This document shows, piece after piece, positions 46,201 through 53,316 of a stretch of 61,657 bases of DNA. Under the pieces are notes generated by a model, which saw only the letters and a list, made by a program, of their open reading frames with translations, was not told the DNA's origin and searched no databases. Numbering within the stretch: the stretch's first letter is position 1; each line of letters opens with the position of its first letter. The stretch comes from CAZGMN01 sp964645765 (lineage in GTDB: Bacteria > Acidobacteriota > Aminicenantia > Aminicenantales > Aminicenantaceae): assembly GCA_964645765.1 (NCBI GenBank), contig CAZYBE010000017.1:1-61657 (forward strand), written 5' to 3'. Both the position numbers and the translations under genes were made by a program.

Positions 46201-49200
46201 CAGTGGCTAATGGAGTTTACCGTAGCATCTGCGACATCGGATGGGGTTCTACCAGTAGCAGTGACTACACTCCACTGGCTGGTGGAATCTTTAGATTTAA
46301 GATAACAGTAATTGCTGGTATTATAGGTAACCTTATCTCCTACTCCCAGGTTGAGTTCAGTCTGGGGAGTTGAAAATGTTGCTACACCAGCTGTGATGTC
46401 CACGGTACCCCCGCTGCCGTGGTTACTGGTGTTTTGGCCGACAGAATAATAAACTTGCCAAGCTAAAAAAACAATCGGGTGGTTAAACTCAAGCCAGGGG
46501 CAATAATCCGCTGTATCCGTATTATTCTCGCCTAAATCCGTGGCTGAATTATCGCCGTACCTGAAAGTAGCGTATCTAGACGCTGTAGTATTTGATTTCC
46601 TATAACCTATTTCTATGACTAATCTATCGCCTTGATTTACAGTCAATAGGTCATAATTTATAGATGTAGCTTCGGCTGAATTCTGAAATTGCCTGTTGGT
46701 TAATGCCGCCGCAAACTCTGGGGGGGTGGTTGTCGCATCCGATGCTTGTATATCAAGGATAGTCTGCGTTATTGCACCAGAGCTATCGCATACCCTTACA
46801 TTAAAAGCAAACGTAGCATTAAGCCCAGTTGAACTCTCAAGGGCTTTCATCTGGCCCTTGATTGTCCCTGCTGGTATAGTCTGTGCGGCTAAAGGAGCGG
46901 ATACATATTGCCTTGCTAACATATACCTTGCCCCAGAGGTCGTGTCGGTGATGATATTGGCGGATGTGGTAAAGGCAGAGCTTATCTTTGAGGTAACTAA
47001 AGCCAGGCTGCTTTGGGCGTTGCTTGTCTTATGCCAAGAGGAACTGTAGGTGGGGCTTGAATCAGCTGCGCCAGTGGAGGGAAAGTAGAAGCGAGTAGTT
47101 CCTATGGAAGTATTGTAATTATATAATTCAGTTATATCGGCTTGTGTCAACGCGCCGTCATAGATGCGGACGTCGTCAATCAGGCCGTTGAAGTAACTTG
47201 AATACAGATATGAGCCTCCCTGCCCAATAGTCAGAGAACCAGAAGTTGGCCCCATATTGTCCCAGGATGTATCGCCGGCCGAAGCAACCCCATTGATATA
47301 AAACGTAATGGTTGTCCCACTTTTCGTGACCGCGACATGGCTCCAGACACCTGCCGTTACTGCCGCACCGGTTGAAATTACATCACCGCCAGAACCTCCA
47401 TCGCCCTTATTAAGCCCTAATTTTCCACTTCCCCAAATAGCGATCTCAAAAGCGTAATTAGGGCCTGACGGCCCTTGCTTAATAACGATGCCTTGGCCTG
47501 TCCCCGCATTGGTCGGTTTTATCCAAGCTGAAATTGTAAACGAAGCGCCAGCAGCAAAGTCATAACCGCCCGTCACATCGGGAGCATAACCATAATCATC
47601 AGTCCCGTCAAAAGAGATTGCTCGGCTGATTTGGCCAGTTACTGACTTATTTGTAGACCCATCATTCGTGCTTAAAGTCCCATTGTGCCCCTGTCCAGAA
47701 TCATCAACAAGAGTAGTACCATGACTAGCTGGGTTTTCATTCAATTTCCAATAACCGATTAAACCGGCAGTAATGTCAGCCCCTGCCGCCTTAATCGGAA
47801 TCGCCGCTATCGCGTCATCGCCTCCTCCATATGTAGTCCAGTTCATAGTTACGGTTCCCGTCCCTGCCTCTGTTCCCATTTTGTTCCACGTATAGCCACC
47901 ATTATAGTTTAGACTTACTCTCTGTGTTTCGTAAGCTCCTGGCGTTGGTTGAGTTGTACTAGTTCCCGCATAAAGAATATCCACACCCATGTCGCCACTC
48001 ACGAGCGTAATATTCACGGTATTGCTTTGAGCGCCTGCCACAGTCCCCGTAGGATTAGTCTGGTTTACGCCTGTAAAGGACACAGACCCGCCGCCAAGTT
48101 CCTGATAGCTAGCAGGGATATTCGAAACTTGAACCGTGTTTGTCCCCAATGCCGGGTTTACCAGCCCCCAAAGAACAGCTTCATTTCCTCCTGCGACTAC
48201 AACTCCTCCCAGTTTAGTCATTGGAACGCCGGCGTAAGTTACCGTTACATTTGTTATCGAGCTAACATCATCCCAACCGCCAAGTCCAACAATCAGATAT
48301 CTATTCGAGCCACTTGTCGTGTGGCTCCAGCTTCCACTGGTTAGACTGGATAAATTCGGTGAATTGGCAGCCGCATCAAAACTGACCGTGTCAATTCCGG
48401 CCGTGTAGGTGGCATAGATAGCCCATCTGTAATCGCCTGGAGACCAACTAGAACCGAATGAACCTGGGGATGCGTAAGTAAATACACCACCCTCGTAATC
48501 CCCTGTTCCTGCAACACTATCATAGAATGGTTGAAATGCATAATTACCTCCGCCCGACTGATTGCCTACTACAATTCCAATCCAATAAGCCGTGGATGGG
48601 GTCGGAGAAGGAGGCGTTGCAAATGTTGAGGTTTGCCAGGCAGCAGAGGATGTCCACTGCGTTGATACTCCGCCGACACCGTTTGTTATTATTGATGTGG
48701 TGGAATCGTTATTATGTATGGTTCCTTTATGGTTTCCAGTCGCACCACTACTCATATTTGCATATACACTAATCGATGTCACGGTTTCCAAATCAGCTGG
48801 AGTTGTCAGCAATACGCCCATCCAATAATCGGGATTGAATCCTGCGCTTGAAGCGCCTGGACTGGTATATCCGAAAGTCGGGTCAATTGTTACAGGATAA
48901 ACCGCATTATCCAGCCAATTCTGGTCAATGGTAATTGTTAAAGTTCCTGCTGTTTCATCTATATTCAACTCTCCCCAAGTTTCTTTGCCTGAAGCGTCTT
49001 TTATTTTCGGCCGGTAAACGTGGAATGCCTTGCCAGTCATATAATTCTTGCCACCTAAAGCCGTATAGTCCCCGCTCTTGCTTTCGTGGTAAACCGCATA
49101 ACTACCCACCACATTTTCTGGTCTGAAACTATCCGTTTTTCCATCTCCATTTTTATCTAACCAAGTGGGATGTTCTGGATGTAAAGGTGGTTGATAATAG

Positions 49201-49907
49201 AATTTCAATCCTTTAGTTTCAATCGGAAAAATAATCTGATTAGTTTGTGGTTTCTCATATAATATGGTATCAAATTCCACTCCGCCCTGTTCGTTTACTT
49301 TGAAAGTATGAGGGACTCCATTTATTGTTGCTGTAATTTCCTCTGGCTCTTTTGGATAAAGCTCAATATCTGCCTTATCTGAAGAATATTTAAGCTTGTT
49401 TCCCGTATTTTCAGGATTTTCATTCGTATAAAATGGAATTCCCACTTTCATAGAAACCTCTCCATCCCATCTGTTTAGTTTAAGATAGGGCTTTGGAGGA
49501 GAGTGTCTTTCTGTCCCTATTTCTATTAAATCGCTGTTCAGGGTTTTCAAAGCATAAGTTTCAGAGCCTGTTTCTTTGTAAATCTTTAGGGCTTCAATTT
49601 CATCAAAGGTTAAATCTTTTGCCTCGTCTTTTCCAGCGCGAAAGGGGGCAATAATTTTATCTTTTATTGATTTAGATTCTTCTGGTTTTTGCTCATTAGC
49701 TTTTTCTAAAGAGATAAATCTTTTAGTTTCCAAGTTTTGGGATTGATTCGAAAGCAGTTCCTGCGAGCTTTTGAAATTTAGTTTGGCGGCAAAAAAAGCG
49801 CTGGCCGCTATTAAAAGCGCTATCGCAAAAGCTAAGTATCTATGCCTCATCATCTTCATATTGGATCTTTTTTCCGAAAGATAATTTCTATTCTTCCACG
49901 TTTTCAT
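40263..49907 (-). CDS. Giant multidomain surface protein with C-terminal C25 (gingipain-type) peptidase domain
   Basis: 3214 residues from ATG at 49907. GGAGG lies 7 bases upstream, inside the preceding gene, whose stop overlaps as ATGA. The frame is open to 49988 without a better site. A signal or membrane segment lies at about residues 20-38 (YLAFAIALLIAASAFFAA). A region near 100-340 and a LamG-like lectin fold (about 712-932, YWKLNENP and SFTISAWIKP) follow. Next are beta-helix repeats sharing VYYSVGQNTSN and WDIGADE, a Gly-rich block (about 1640-1826) and fibronectin-like modules (about 2205 on). The last ~350 residues form a C25 domain with His in YIGHGS (about 3089) and Cys in SMTCLNGFF (about 3122). 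The substrate is unknown. Confidence 0.82.
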   Translation of the reverse strand: MKTWKNRNYLSEKRSNMKMMRHRYLAFAIALLIAASAFFAAKLNFKSSQELLSNQSQNLETKRFISLEKANEQKPEESKSIKDKIIAPFRAGKDEAKDLTFDEIEALKIYKETGSETYALKTLNSDLIEIGTERHSPPKPYLKLNRWDGEVSMKVGIPFYTNENPENTGNKLKYSSDKADIELYPKEPEEITATINGVPHTFKVNEQGGVEFDTILYEKPQTNQIIFPIETKGLKFYYQPPLHPEHPTWLDKNGDGKTDSFRPENVVGSYAVYHESKSGDYTALGGKNYMTGKAFHVYRPKIKDASGKETWGELNIDETAGTLTITIDQNWLDNAVYPVTIDPTFGYTSPGASSAGFNPDYWMGVLLTTPADLETVTSISVYANMSSGATGNHKGTIHNNDSTTSIITNGVGGVSTQWTSSAAWQTSTFATPPSPTPSTAYWIGIVVGNQSGGGNYAFQPFYDSVAGTGDYEGGVFTYASPGSFGSSWSPGDYRWAIYATYTAGIDTVSFDAAANSPNLSSLTSGSWSHTTSGSNRYLIVGLGGWDDVSSITNVTVTYAGVPMTKLGGVVVAGGNEAVLWGLVNPALGTNTVQVSNIPASYQELGGGSVSFTGVNQTNPTGTVAGAQSNTVNITLVSGDMGVDILYAGTSTTQPTPGAYETQRVSLNYNGGYTWNKMGTEAGTGTVTMNWTTYGGGDDAIAAIPIKAAGADITAGLIGYWKLNENPASHGTTLVDDSGQGHNGTLSTNDGSTNKSVTGQISRAISFDGTDDYGYAPDVTGGYDFAAGASFTISAWIKPTNAGTGQGIVIKQGPSGPNYAFEIAIWGSGKLGLNKGDGGSGGDVISTGAAVTAGVWSHVAVTKSGTTITFYINGVASAGDTSWDNMGPTSGSLTIGQGGSYLYSSYFNGLIDDVRIYDGALTQADITELYNYNTSIGTTRFYFPSTGAADSSPTYSSSWHKTSNAQSSLALVTSKISSAFTTSANIITDTTSGARYMLARQYVSAPLAAQTIPAGTIKGQMKALESSTGLNATFAFNVRVCDSSGAITQTILDIQASDATTTPPEFAAALTNRQFQNSAEATSINYDLLTVNQGDRLVIEIGYRKSNTTASRYATFRYGDNSATDLGENNTDTADYCPWLEFNHPIVFLAWQVYYSVGQNTSNHGSGGTVDITAGVATFSTPQTELNLGVGDKVTYNTSNYCYLKSKDSTSQWSVVTATGRTPSDVADATVNSISHCFNSLSTALPFDSSGAKALLGTSDLVAGNYVLNIPCYNDAGAADITTVTIDYWTEDADNYIRVYTPNNTSTECNQSQRHNGKWDDTKYRMLFSSGWIQTYYAISLRRPIKFEGIQFAVDPEADNRIIINVYWDDGGHDYIFDSCIFKSLDTDGTYYAKAIREGGHTGTAVNFKIYNCIFYDFVKTTWGNAIETESGCPDNFYIYNCTFNNNYTAVYQTAGTIVMKNCLFTGNTTADAYGTFAAGTDYNATSRASIGYTVTGSGNTHDRVNQTFTFVNAGGKDFHLAFDDAGAKDRGVDLSTDDNLAFSNDIDGESRPCGSAWDIGADERGGSQVYYSVGQNTSNMTGSPTVTISSGVATFTVAQMGNIGVGDRVTYTTLGAPQTETFTSSGTWVCPAGVTSVQVEAWGGGGAGGGTTTNSTSKGGGGAGGQYAIKQNITVTPGNSYPYVVGAVVAGTTGNGATGNDSTFNTNVVVAKGGAGGLAHQNGGTAGQGSTANGVGDTVYAGGNGSNGAASSTGGAGGGGAGSGGAGGNASGNTAGTGTAVDGGNGGAGRTTVGAGNAGTAAGGGGGGGYTTTTTNRNGGAGARGQVKITYQALASTVAYISGKISQTQWTLVTKTGGTQADVGTAATVSSIAHEYASLSAAINGAYDSNHLGNGNLVTGNYVLNIPCYNDTGVADQTAVIIDDSNWTTGASNYIKIYTPSTSTECNQSQRHSGTWNTTKYRLEVSNSDVIDVYALHVRIDGLQIQLTSTSSWLDAIALRYSGAYYISNNILKGVISGETDYNRGIEVEGSGGLGSNGRAYIWNNIIYDFINATYGAVVIQHAGSDTIYAYNNIFYNNSQVFEDWGSGAVVKNNLSYNNTNNWYGGNYLSGSCNNLSGPGTDDYIPSIGAQNGVTVTFVNPNPTPPTPRDLHLDLTDNGAMEKGADLSTDANLAFYTDIDGEGRSWGSKWDIGADEYINLNPTAVDLIYFTARGQGASVLAEWETAQEISNLGFNLYRLAGANGSFTKLNKNLIPGLISSVKGRRYSYTDTGVTLGALYYYMLEDVDLSGKVTTHGPVCVDWNNDGIADDQENKAADDEEDKDGSGSEGDQGSAQWTPSPYGESASWVKVANFRARQEADGVSLEWMTSFEADNLGFNIYREQDGKYYRITTDLVPGSVFNAGAGKELAVGQRYIYFDAISELTGQESYWLDCVGLDGARASFGPTKPEIDAKPTPERLKARFQSIARHQVSREEKLGKILELRKELKSKETEMQASQAVFSSKTIISQVVPGSIEPRLPPNEAQWVLAAKSAVKILVKEEGWYRVGQPELAAAGLDPLVDPRYLQLYVDGEEQSMMVSGSNDGRFDPEDAVEFYGKGLDTAFTDTRVYWLVVGSRPGRRLDTPLSDIRMGLDIKMLLSRGLRGRGASLSFPYTVELKERTFYFAALKNGEEDSFFGSVVYTEPVEQLIKAPHPDPSAPDVARLEVVLQGATDSSHEVKVLFNNQEAGLYAFSGQQRDTIEIEIPHGLILEGENIVTLEAQGGSMDVSLVDYIRLTYWRTYTADEDSLKFTAMGTEWISIAGFSSAGIRVVDITDPVQMFEVEGRVKSEGSGYAITVKVPGHGQRTLVAFSEEKIKEPAGVAANMVSSWHERTQGADVVIISSGDFLESLMPLKELREQQDWSVVLIDVEDIYDEFNFGSKSPWPLREFLSRACDRWVPAPRFVVLVGDASYDPRNYLGFGDFDFVPTKYVETESIKTASDDWFVDFDDDGLPNMAVGRLPVDSADEAEAVVSKIISYEEATGFMNELLLVADANDSPYDFEASSAEVAALLPQGMTVTQILRGQNPAARTDLLALLNQGQRVVNYIGHGSTEIWKGNLLTSSDAWDLSNSPYLPFLVSMTCLNGFFQDPASESMAETFLKAATGGAVGVWASSGLTSPPEQMPLDLKLIQLLFNGQGLTITIGEAVVLSKQAVSNMDVRRTWILFGDPTTKLR

Positions 49908-50485
49908 TGCAAGCCTCCGAAAGTTAAACCTATTCTTAGGTTTACCTTTAACATACACAATATTAACCTTTTGAGACGAGAGGCCCATTTGTGGGCAATG
50001 TGCCTTATCCTGGCCCTTTGGCTGTAGAGGTCAACGCTGCGGCCTTCTCGCTCCACAGAAATGACCTTGCCTAAAACCTGCTGAGCGGCCACAGGATAAT
50101 CAAAGGAATCTGAGGCATCGCCTCGCATGATAAAGCAAGGAGCATCGCCTTTTCTTCTCAGTATGCGCACCACGCGATGGGCGATGAAACCCCTCTCGAA
50201 GCTATAGAGAATAATGTCTCCCTTTCTGACAGCTTGTGGAGCTACAGGCTCGACTGTAATGGTCTCTCCTTCGATGATGGTGGGCTGCATACTCCGGCCA
50301 GGGGCTTTAAACCGCACTCTTTGCCCCTGACGCAGAAGTTCTGTGCTCACCTCAATAAATAACAGCTGAGAACTAAAGGCTGAGGATCGAAGGCTTGGCT
50401 TCTGACTGAATATTGAGGAATGAGTAGGAGTGCGGTCCAAAGACCTCATCATTTCCTGTCTTATCTGTCGTCTCTCAATACTCAT
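49904..50485 (-). CDS. S24/S26 family signal-peptidase-like protein
   Basis: 193 residues. The serine motif is PGRSMQPTI (Ser65). FIAHRVVRI carries His103, where bacterial type I enzymes have Lys, and RGDASDS provides the Asp region. The Ser/His/Asp form is that of SipW/ER-type signal peptidases (S26B). No clear membrane helix is seen, which is odd for a signal peptidase, so a soluble or degenerate enzyme is possible. It sits between the kinase-like gene and the giant protein in one operon, with a 4-base overlap to the giant gene. It may process the giant protein or the candidate precursor. GAGG lies 8 bases before the ATG. Confidence 0.72.
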   Translation of the reverse strand: MSIERRQIRQEMMRSLDRTPTHSSIFSQKPSLRSSAFSSQLLFIEVSTELLRQGQRVRFKAPGRSMQPTIIEGETITVEPVAPQAVRKGDIILYSFERGFIAHRVVRILRRKGDAPCFIMRGDASDSFDYPVAAQQVLGKVISVEREGRSVDLYSQRARIRHIAHKWASRLKRLILCMLKVNLRIGLTFGGLQ

Positions 50486-50509
50486 TGCTCAATCCTCAAT
50501 TTTCACCAC

Positions 50510-51436
50510 TTAATCTCTTAATTGCTGAATGAATCCGACAACTCTCTTATCGGGAAAGAAGCTAAGCTTAGAGCAGGGAACTGCTTTGGCAACCTCCTCA
50601 AAAAAGCCTACTGTAAACTTTAGAGCCTCAGGGCTATAAAAAGGAACAAAGCTGCAGGCAAAGAGTTGCGCCATTGCTTCGGCCGTTCCTAGCCTAACCA
50701 GTTCGTTTTTTTTGCCATGCTCCAAAAAGTAGAGTCGTGAGAGTCTGGCCCGGAAAGGCGAGGCAATCCTGGCATCTCCGTGCCAGGGCGTTCCGTGCAT
50801 CCAGAGCTCTCCGCCCTTCTGACGGAGAATTATTCGGTCGTCGCTGAGAATTGTTGTCTCCTCTTCATTTTGCCACAGCCTGGCCAGAGTGGTTTTCCCT
50901 GCCCTTGACTGACCGAGAAAGAGATGGCCGTCTCCATGAGAATCCACTACGCCGCAGGCATGGACTTCTGCACCCTTTCCCGAGGCAAGATAATGGATGA
51001 AAAGAAGCTCATCCAAGGGGTAATCCAAAGGATATATCGGTTTATCCTGGTCGAAATAGCCCCTGTGAAGCAGGACTTCACCCCAAGAGAAATCTTTCTG
51101 AACCCGGGCAACCTTGTATGGCATTGAACCCAAGGCCTGAGAACTCAAAGAGAAAATATAAATGTTATCATTCTGGTATAGCTGCCAAACAGCGCCGGAT
51201 TCAAAGAGTTTCTGGCCTCTTAGCTTCATCTCGGAAAGATCATCCCACCGGGCTTCGATAGTTATATCGGGAGGCGTTCTATGGATGAGGAAATTCTGGG
51301 TCGCGCCCTGGATTTGAACTTTCATGGCTGGGTCAACGCTGACAATAGCGAGGTCTATATCAGCGATTCTCGCCTGGGCTCTGTCAAGCGCCATCCCATG
51401 ATTCTTAAAATATTCAACTGCCAATGCATTCACCAT
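50510..51436 (-). CDS. HPr-kinase-like protein of RiPP clusters
   Basis: 308 residues from ATG at 51436, the first start after the stop of the precursor (51453). The frame is open to a GTG at 51511 that would overlap the precursor by 59 bases. An N-terminal region of about 140 residues contains VWQLYQNDNIYIFSLSSQALG. Then come Walker A FLGQSRAGKTTLA, the following ILSDDRIILR and WMHGTPWHGD, the HPr kinase core layout. Such kinases (for example PadeK and ThcoK) phosphorylate the C-terminal Ser of lasso peptides. That function is known from the literature, and applying it here is inference. Confidence 0.78.
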   Translation of the reverse strand: MVNALAVEYFKNHGMALDRAQARIADIDLAIVSVDPAMKVQIQGATQNFLIHRTPPDITIEARWDDLSEMKLRGQKLFESGAVWQLYQNDNIYIFSLSSQALGSMPYKVARVQKDFSWGEVLLHRGYFDQDKPIYPLDYPLDELLFIHYLASGKGAEVHACGVVDSHGDGHLFLGQSRAGKTTLARLWQNEEETTILSDDRIILRQKGGELWMHGTPWHGDARIASPFRARLSRLYFLEHGKKNELVRLGTAEAMAQLFACSFVPFYSPEALKFTVGFFEEVAKAVPCSKLSFFPDKRVVGFIQQLRD

Positions 51437-51452
51437 TTCTTCAGGGTCGTTC

Positions 51453-51635
51453 TTATGATCCCTGGCCATAACAACGGATTGGGGTACGACAATTAGTTCT
51501 ACCTGGGCCACGGCTGCTGGAAGTTTTGCAAAATCCCAGCACTGCCTCCTCAGGTCTCAATGGAACCTTCCTCAACTCAGGCTTCCTGTAGGGTTTCTTG
51601 GACTGCCCGGTTTCTTGCTTTTCCTTATCATTCAT
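51453..51635 (-). CDS. Candidate RiPP precursor peptide
   Basis: 60 residues with GGAGG upstream, 11 bases after the radical SAM stop. The leader part is KKPYRKPELRKVPLRPEEAV (residues 13-32). YRKPEL matches the YxxPxL pattern that RRE domains bind in lasso leaders. The C-terminal part has Cys36, Cys49 and Cys55, is rich in Arg, Ser and Gly, and ends in Ser60 (GQGS). It is placed between a radical SAM/SPASM gene and a kinase-like gene. The core boundary and modification are unknown. The small size could mislead, but the position and ribosome site support a real gene. Confidence 0.78.
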   Translation of the reverse strand: MNDKEKQETGQSKKPYRKPELRKVPLRPEEAVLGFCKTSSSRGPGRTNCRTPIRCYGQGS

Positions 51636-51646
51636 GGTTTTTCCTC

Positions 51647-52864
51647 CTATTTATTAAATAATGAGGACTGCTCGAAGCTGGTCTCTGACAGCTGAGTATT
51701 GACCTGGCATAGGGCCTCCACTGGCCGCATCAGCTCCTTGTATCTAACTCCGCCTTCACAATATTCGCAGTCCCCATGGGGAGCTACAGGGAGGCTAAGG
51801 GCATATGCTCTCAGGTGGGCCACCTGGCACAGGAAATCCACAGGCATCTCCGGATTCATATTCTCCAGCTCTCCGTTGGCAGGACACATGCCGCACATGG
51901 CCTTGATCTCGCATGCCCAACACTTGGTATTCTTTTTTATCTTCTTGTGCCTTTCCTCCAAAATAAAAACTTCCCAGCCCTGGCGAAAACTTCCCCTGCG
52001 CAGATCCCAGGCATCACCGCACGAAAATGCACAAAGATTCAACTTTCCTGATGGGTCAATGGCAAAGCTGATCACCCCGGCGCTGCATTGGTACAGCTCA
52101 TCCCTATGCTCAGGAGGATTTTGGTAGTCGTTTAGCGTTTTGGCGAATTTCTTCCACTCTTCTGCTCTCTTCGTGTCTTTCAGGTCAAGCTCAACGACTT
52201 CCAGGGGAGTGAGCCGCACCTCCAGAGGGGAGAGCGAGCAGTCAATCCTGGGGTTGATCATGGCATCAAACGTGAACTCTAATCCCAGTGCTTCCTCTGC
52301 AAACCGTTTCATATCCCAGACCTCGTGCTTATTGAGCGTGAGGACCACGGTCTTGAGCTTCAGAGGGAGGCCCCGCTCCATGAGCAGACGAATTCCTCGC
52401 ATACATCTCTCGTAGGAGCCTGGAATGCCCGTTATCTTCTCGTAGGTCTCTTTAGTGCGACCATAGAGCGTAATTTCGATGGCAAAGGGACGCCACTTGA
52501 CCAAGAAATCTGCGATTTCAGGGGTGATGAGCGTTCCGTTGGTAAACAGGGTGATGAACAACCCTTTTTGCTTGGCATAAGCGTAAATGTCGAGAAAGTC
52601 TTTCCGGGCAAATATCTCACCGCCTGTGTAGAGGAGCCACAGGCAGCCAGCCTCGGTAATTTCATCAAGAATTCGACAATGCTCCTTGCAGGTCAGCTCA
52701 TTGCGCCTGGCCTCTTCATCGGTTAGGGGGAGATTGTTGTAACAGTGAACGCATCTATGGGGGCATCGTCTGGTCACTTCAATAGAGCCGCCCAGGGGAA
52801 TCCGCTGAGGCACTGCCCTCTGATGAAGGCCTAAGTTCCAGTCCTCGTAGCTTTGGATTTGCAT
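51647..52864 (-). CDS. Radical SAM/SPASM peptide-modifying enzyme
   Basis: 405 residues. The radical SAM motif CPHRCVHC (Cys34, Cys38, Cys41) is followed by YTGGEIFARKDFL. The C-terminal SPASM region has CSAGVISFAIDPSGKLNLC, then CGDAWDL and CWACEIKAMCGMCP, which would bind extra 4Fe-4S clusters. SPASM enzymes link or epimerise residues in peptides or mature sulfatases. The next gene downstream is the Cys-containing small peptide, which makes it the likely substrate. First gene of the minus-strand operon. AGGAC lies 8 bases before the ATG. Confidence 0.88.
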   Translation of the reverse strand: MQIQSYEDWNLGLHQRAVPQRIPLGGSIEVTRRCPHRCVHCYNNLPLTDEEARRNELTCKEHCRILDEITEAGCLWLLYTGGEIFARKDFLDIYAYAKQKGLFITLFTNGTLITPEIADFLVKWRPFAIEITLYGRTKETYEKITGIPGSYERCMRGIRLLMERGLPLKLKTVVLTLNKHEVWDMKRFAEEALGLEFTFDAMINPRIDCSLSPLEVRLTPLEVVELDLKDTKRAEEWKKFAKTLNDYQNPPEHRDELYQCSAGVISFAIDPSGKLNLCAFSCGDAWDLRRGSFRQGWEVFILEERHKKIKKNTKCWACEIKAMCGMCPANGELENMNPEMPVDFLCQVAHLRAYALSLPVAPHGDCEYCEGGVRYKELMRPVEALCQVNTQLSETSFEQSSLFNK

Positions 52865-53005
52865 GTCTAAGTCCTGTTGCTCAAGCTTTTAAAGAGTAAA
52901 GCTTCCCTTATCCCCAGGGGAGTCAATGTGCTCTCAGGCTTATATGGCCGCAAAACTACCCTTAAAGAATAATTTTCTTTCCTCTCAATCCTGGCAATAT
53001 GCATA

Positions 53006-53035
53006 ATTATACTTCGAGTCCTCCGTTAAATTAAA
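53006..53035 (-). promoter_or_regulatory. Candidate promoter of the radical SAM operon
   Basis: TATAAT at 53006-53011 on the minus strand with TTTAAT at 53030-53035 and an 18-base spacer, about 140 bases before the radical SAM start. Confidence 0.35.
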
Positions 53036-53233
53036 GCTAATAGAACCCCCCTTATTAGTAAATAGCCCTTAGGGATGATTTTTAGGATGATTTTTCTTCT
53101 CTTTATCTCCCCTGAAGGGATGATAGGGGGTAAATCTTTATTTTTAACAATTTTCCCTCTTAAATCCGGGAGTGCTTGGATGGTCCCAGCCGCTAAAGAT
53201 CCTTCCAAGTCATCTAAGAATCTAACCCTGGAT

Positions 53234-53263
53234 TTGACCCCCTCTTTATTTATGATATATAAT
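53234..53263 (+). promoter_or_regulatory. Sigma-70 promoter of the ABC exporter
   Basis: TTGACC at 53234-53239 and TATAAT at 53258-53263 with an 18-base spacer. The predicted start near 53270 lies downstream of the first possible TTG start at 53266. This favours the ATG at 53317. Confidence 0.55.
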
Positions 53264-53316
53264 TTTTGAAAATTGATGAGAAAGTCTCTTCATTTCTGAG
53301 GCATCAAAGCAGATAC

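Larger units (their letters stand above)
52865..53316. other. Divergent intergenic region between the RiPP operon and the ABC exporter
   Basis: About 450 bases with no convincing gene. On the minus strand TATAAT (53006-53011) with a weak -35 TTTAAT (53030-53035) could drive the operon. On the plus strand a strong promoter lies at 53234-53263. Short open frames here show no family features. Confidence 0.5.

Noticed and set aside
49904..52864. Standard lasso peptide cluster
   Set aside because: A PqqD-like protein, a kinase-like protein and an exporter are present, but no lasso cyclase (asparagine synthetase-like) or transglutaminase-like protease is found in the window.
53266..53316. TTG start of the ABC exporter at 53266
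   Set aside because: The best promoter would start transcription after it, and it lacks a ribosome site.
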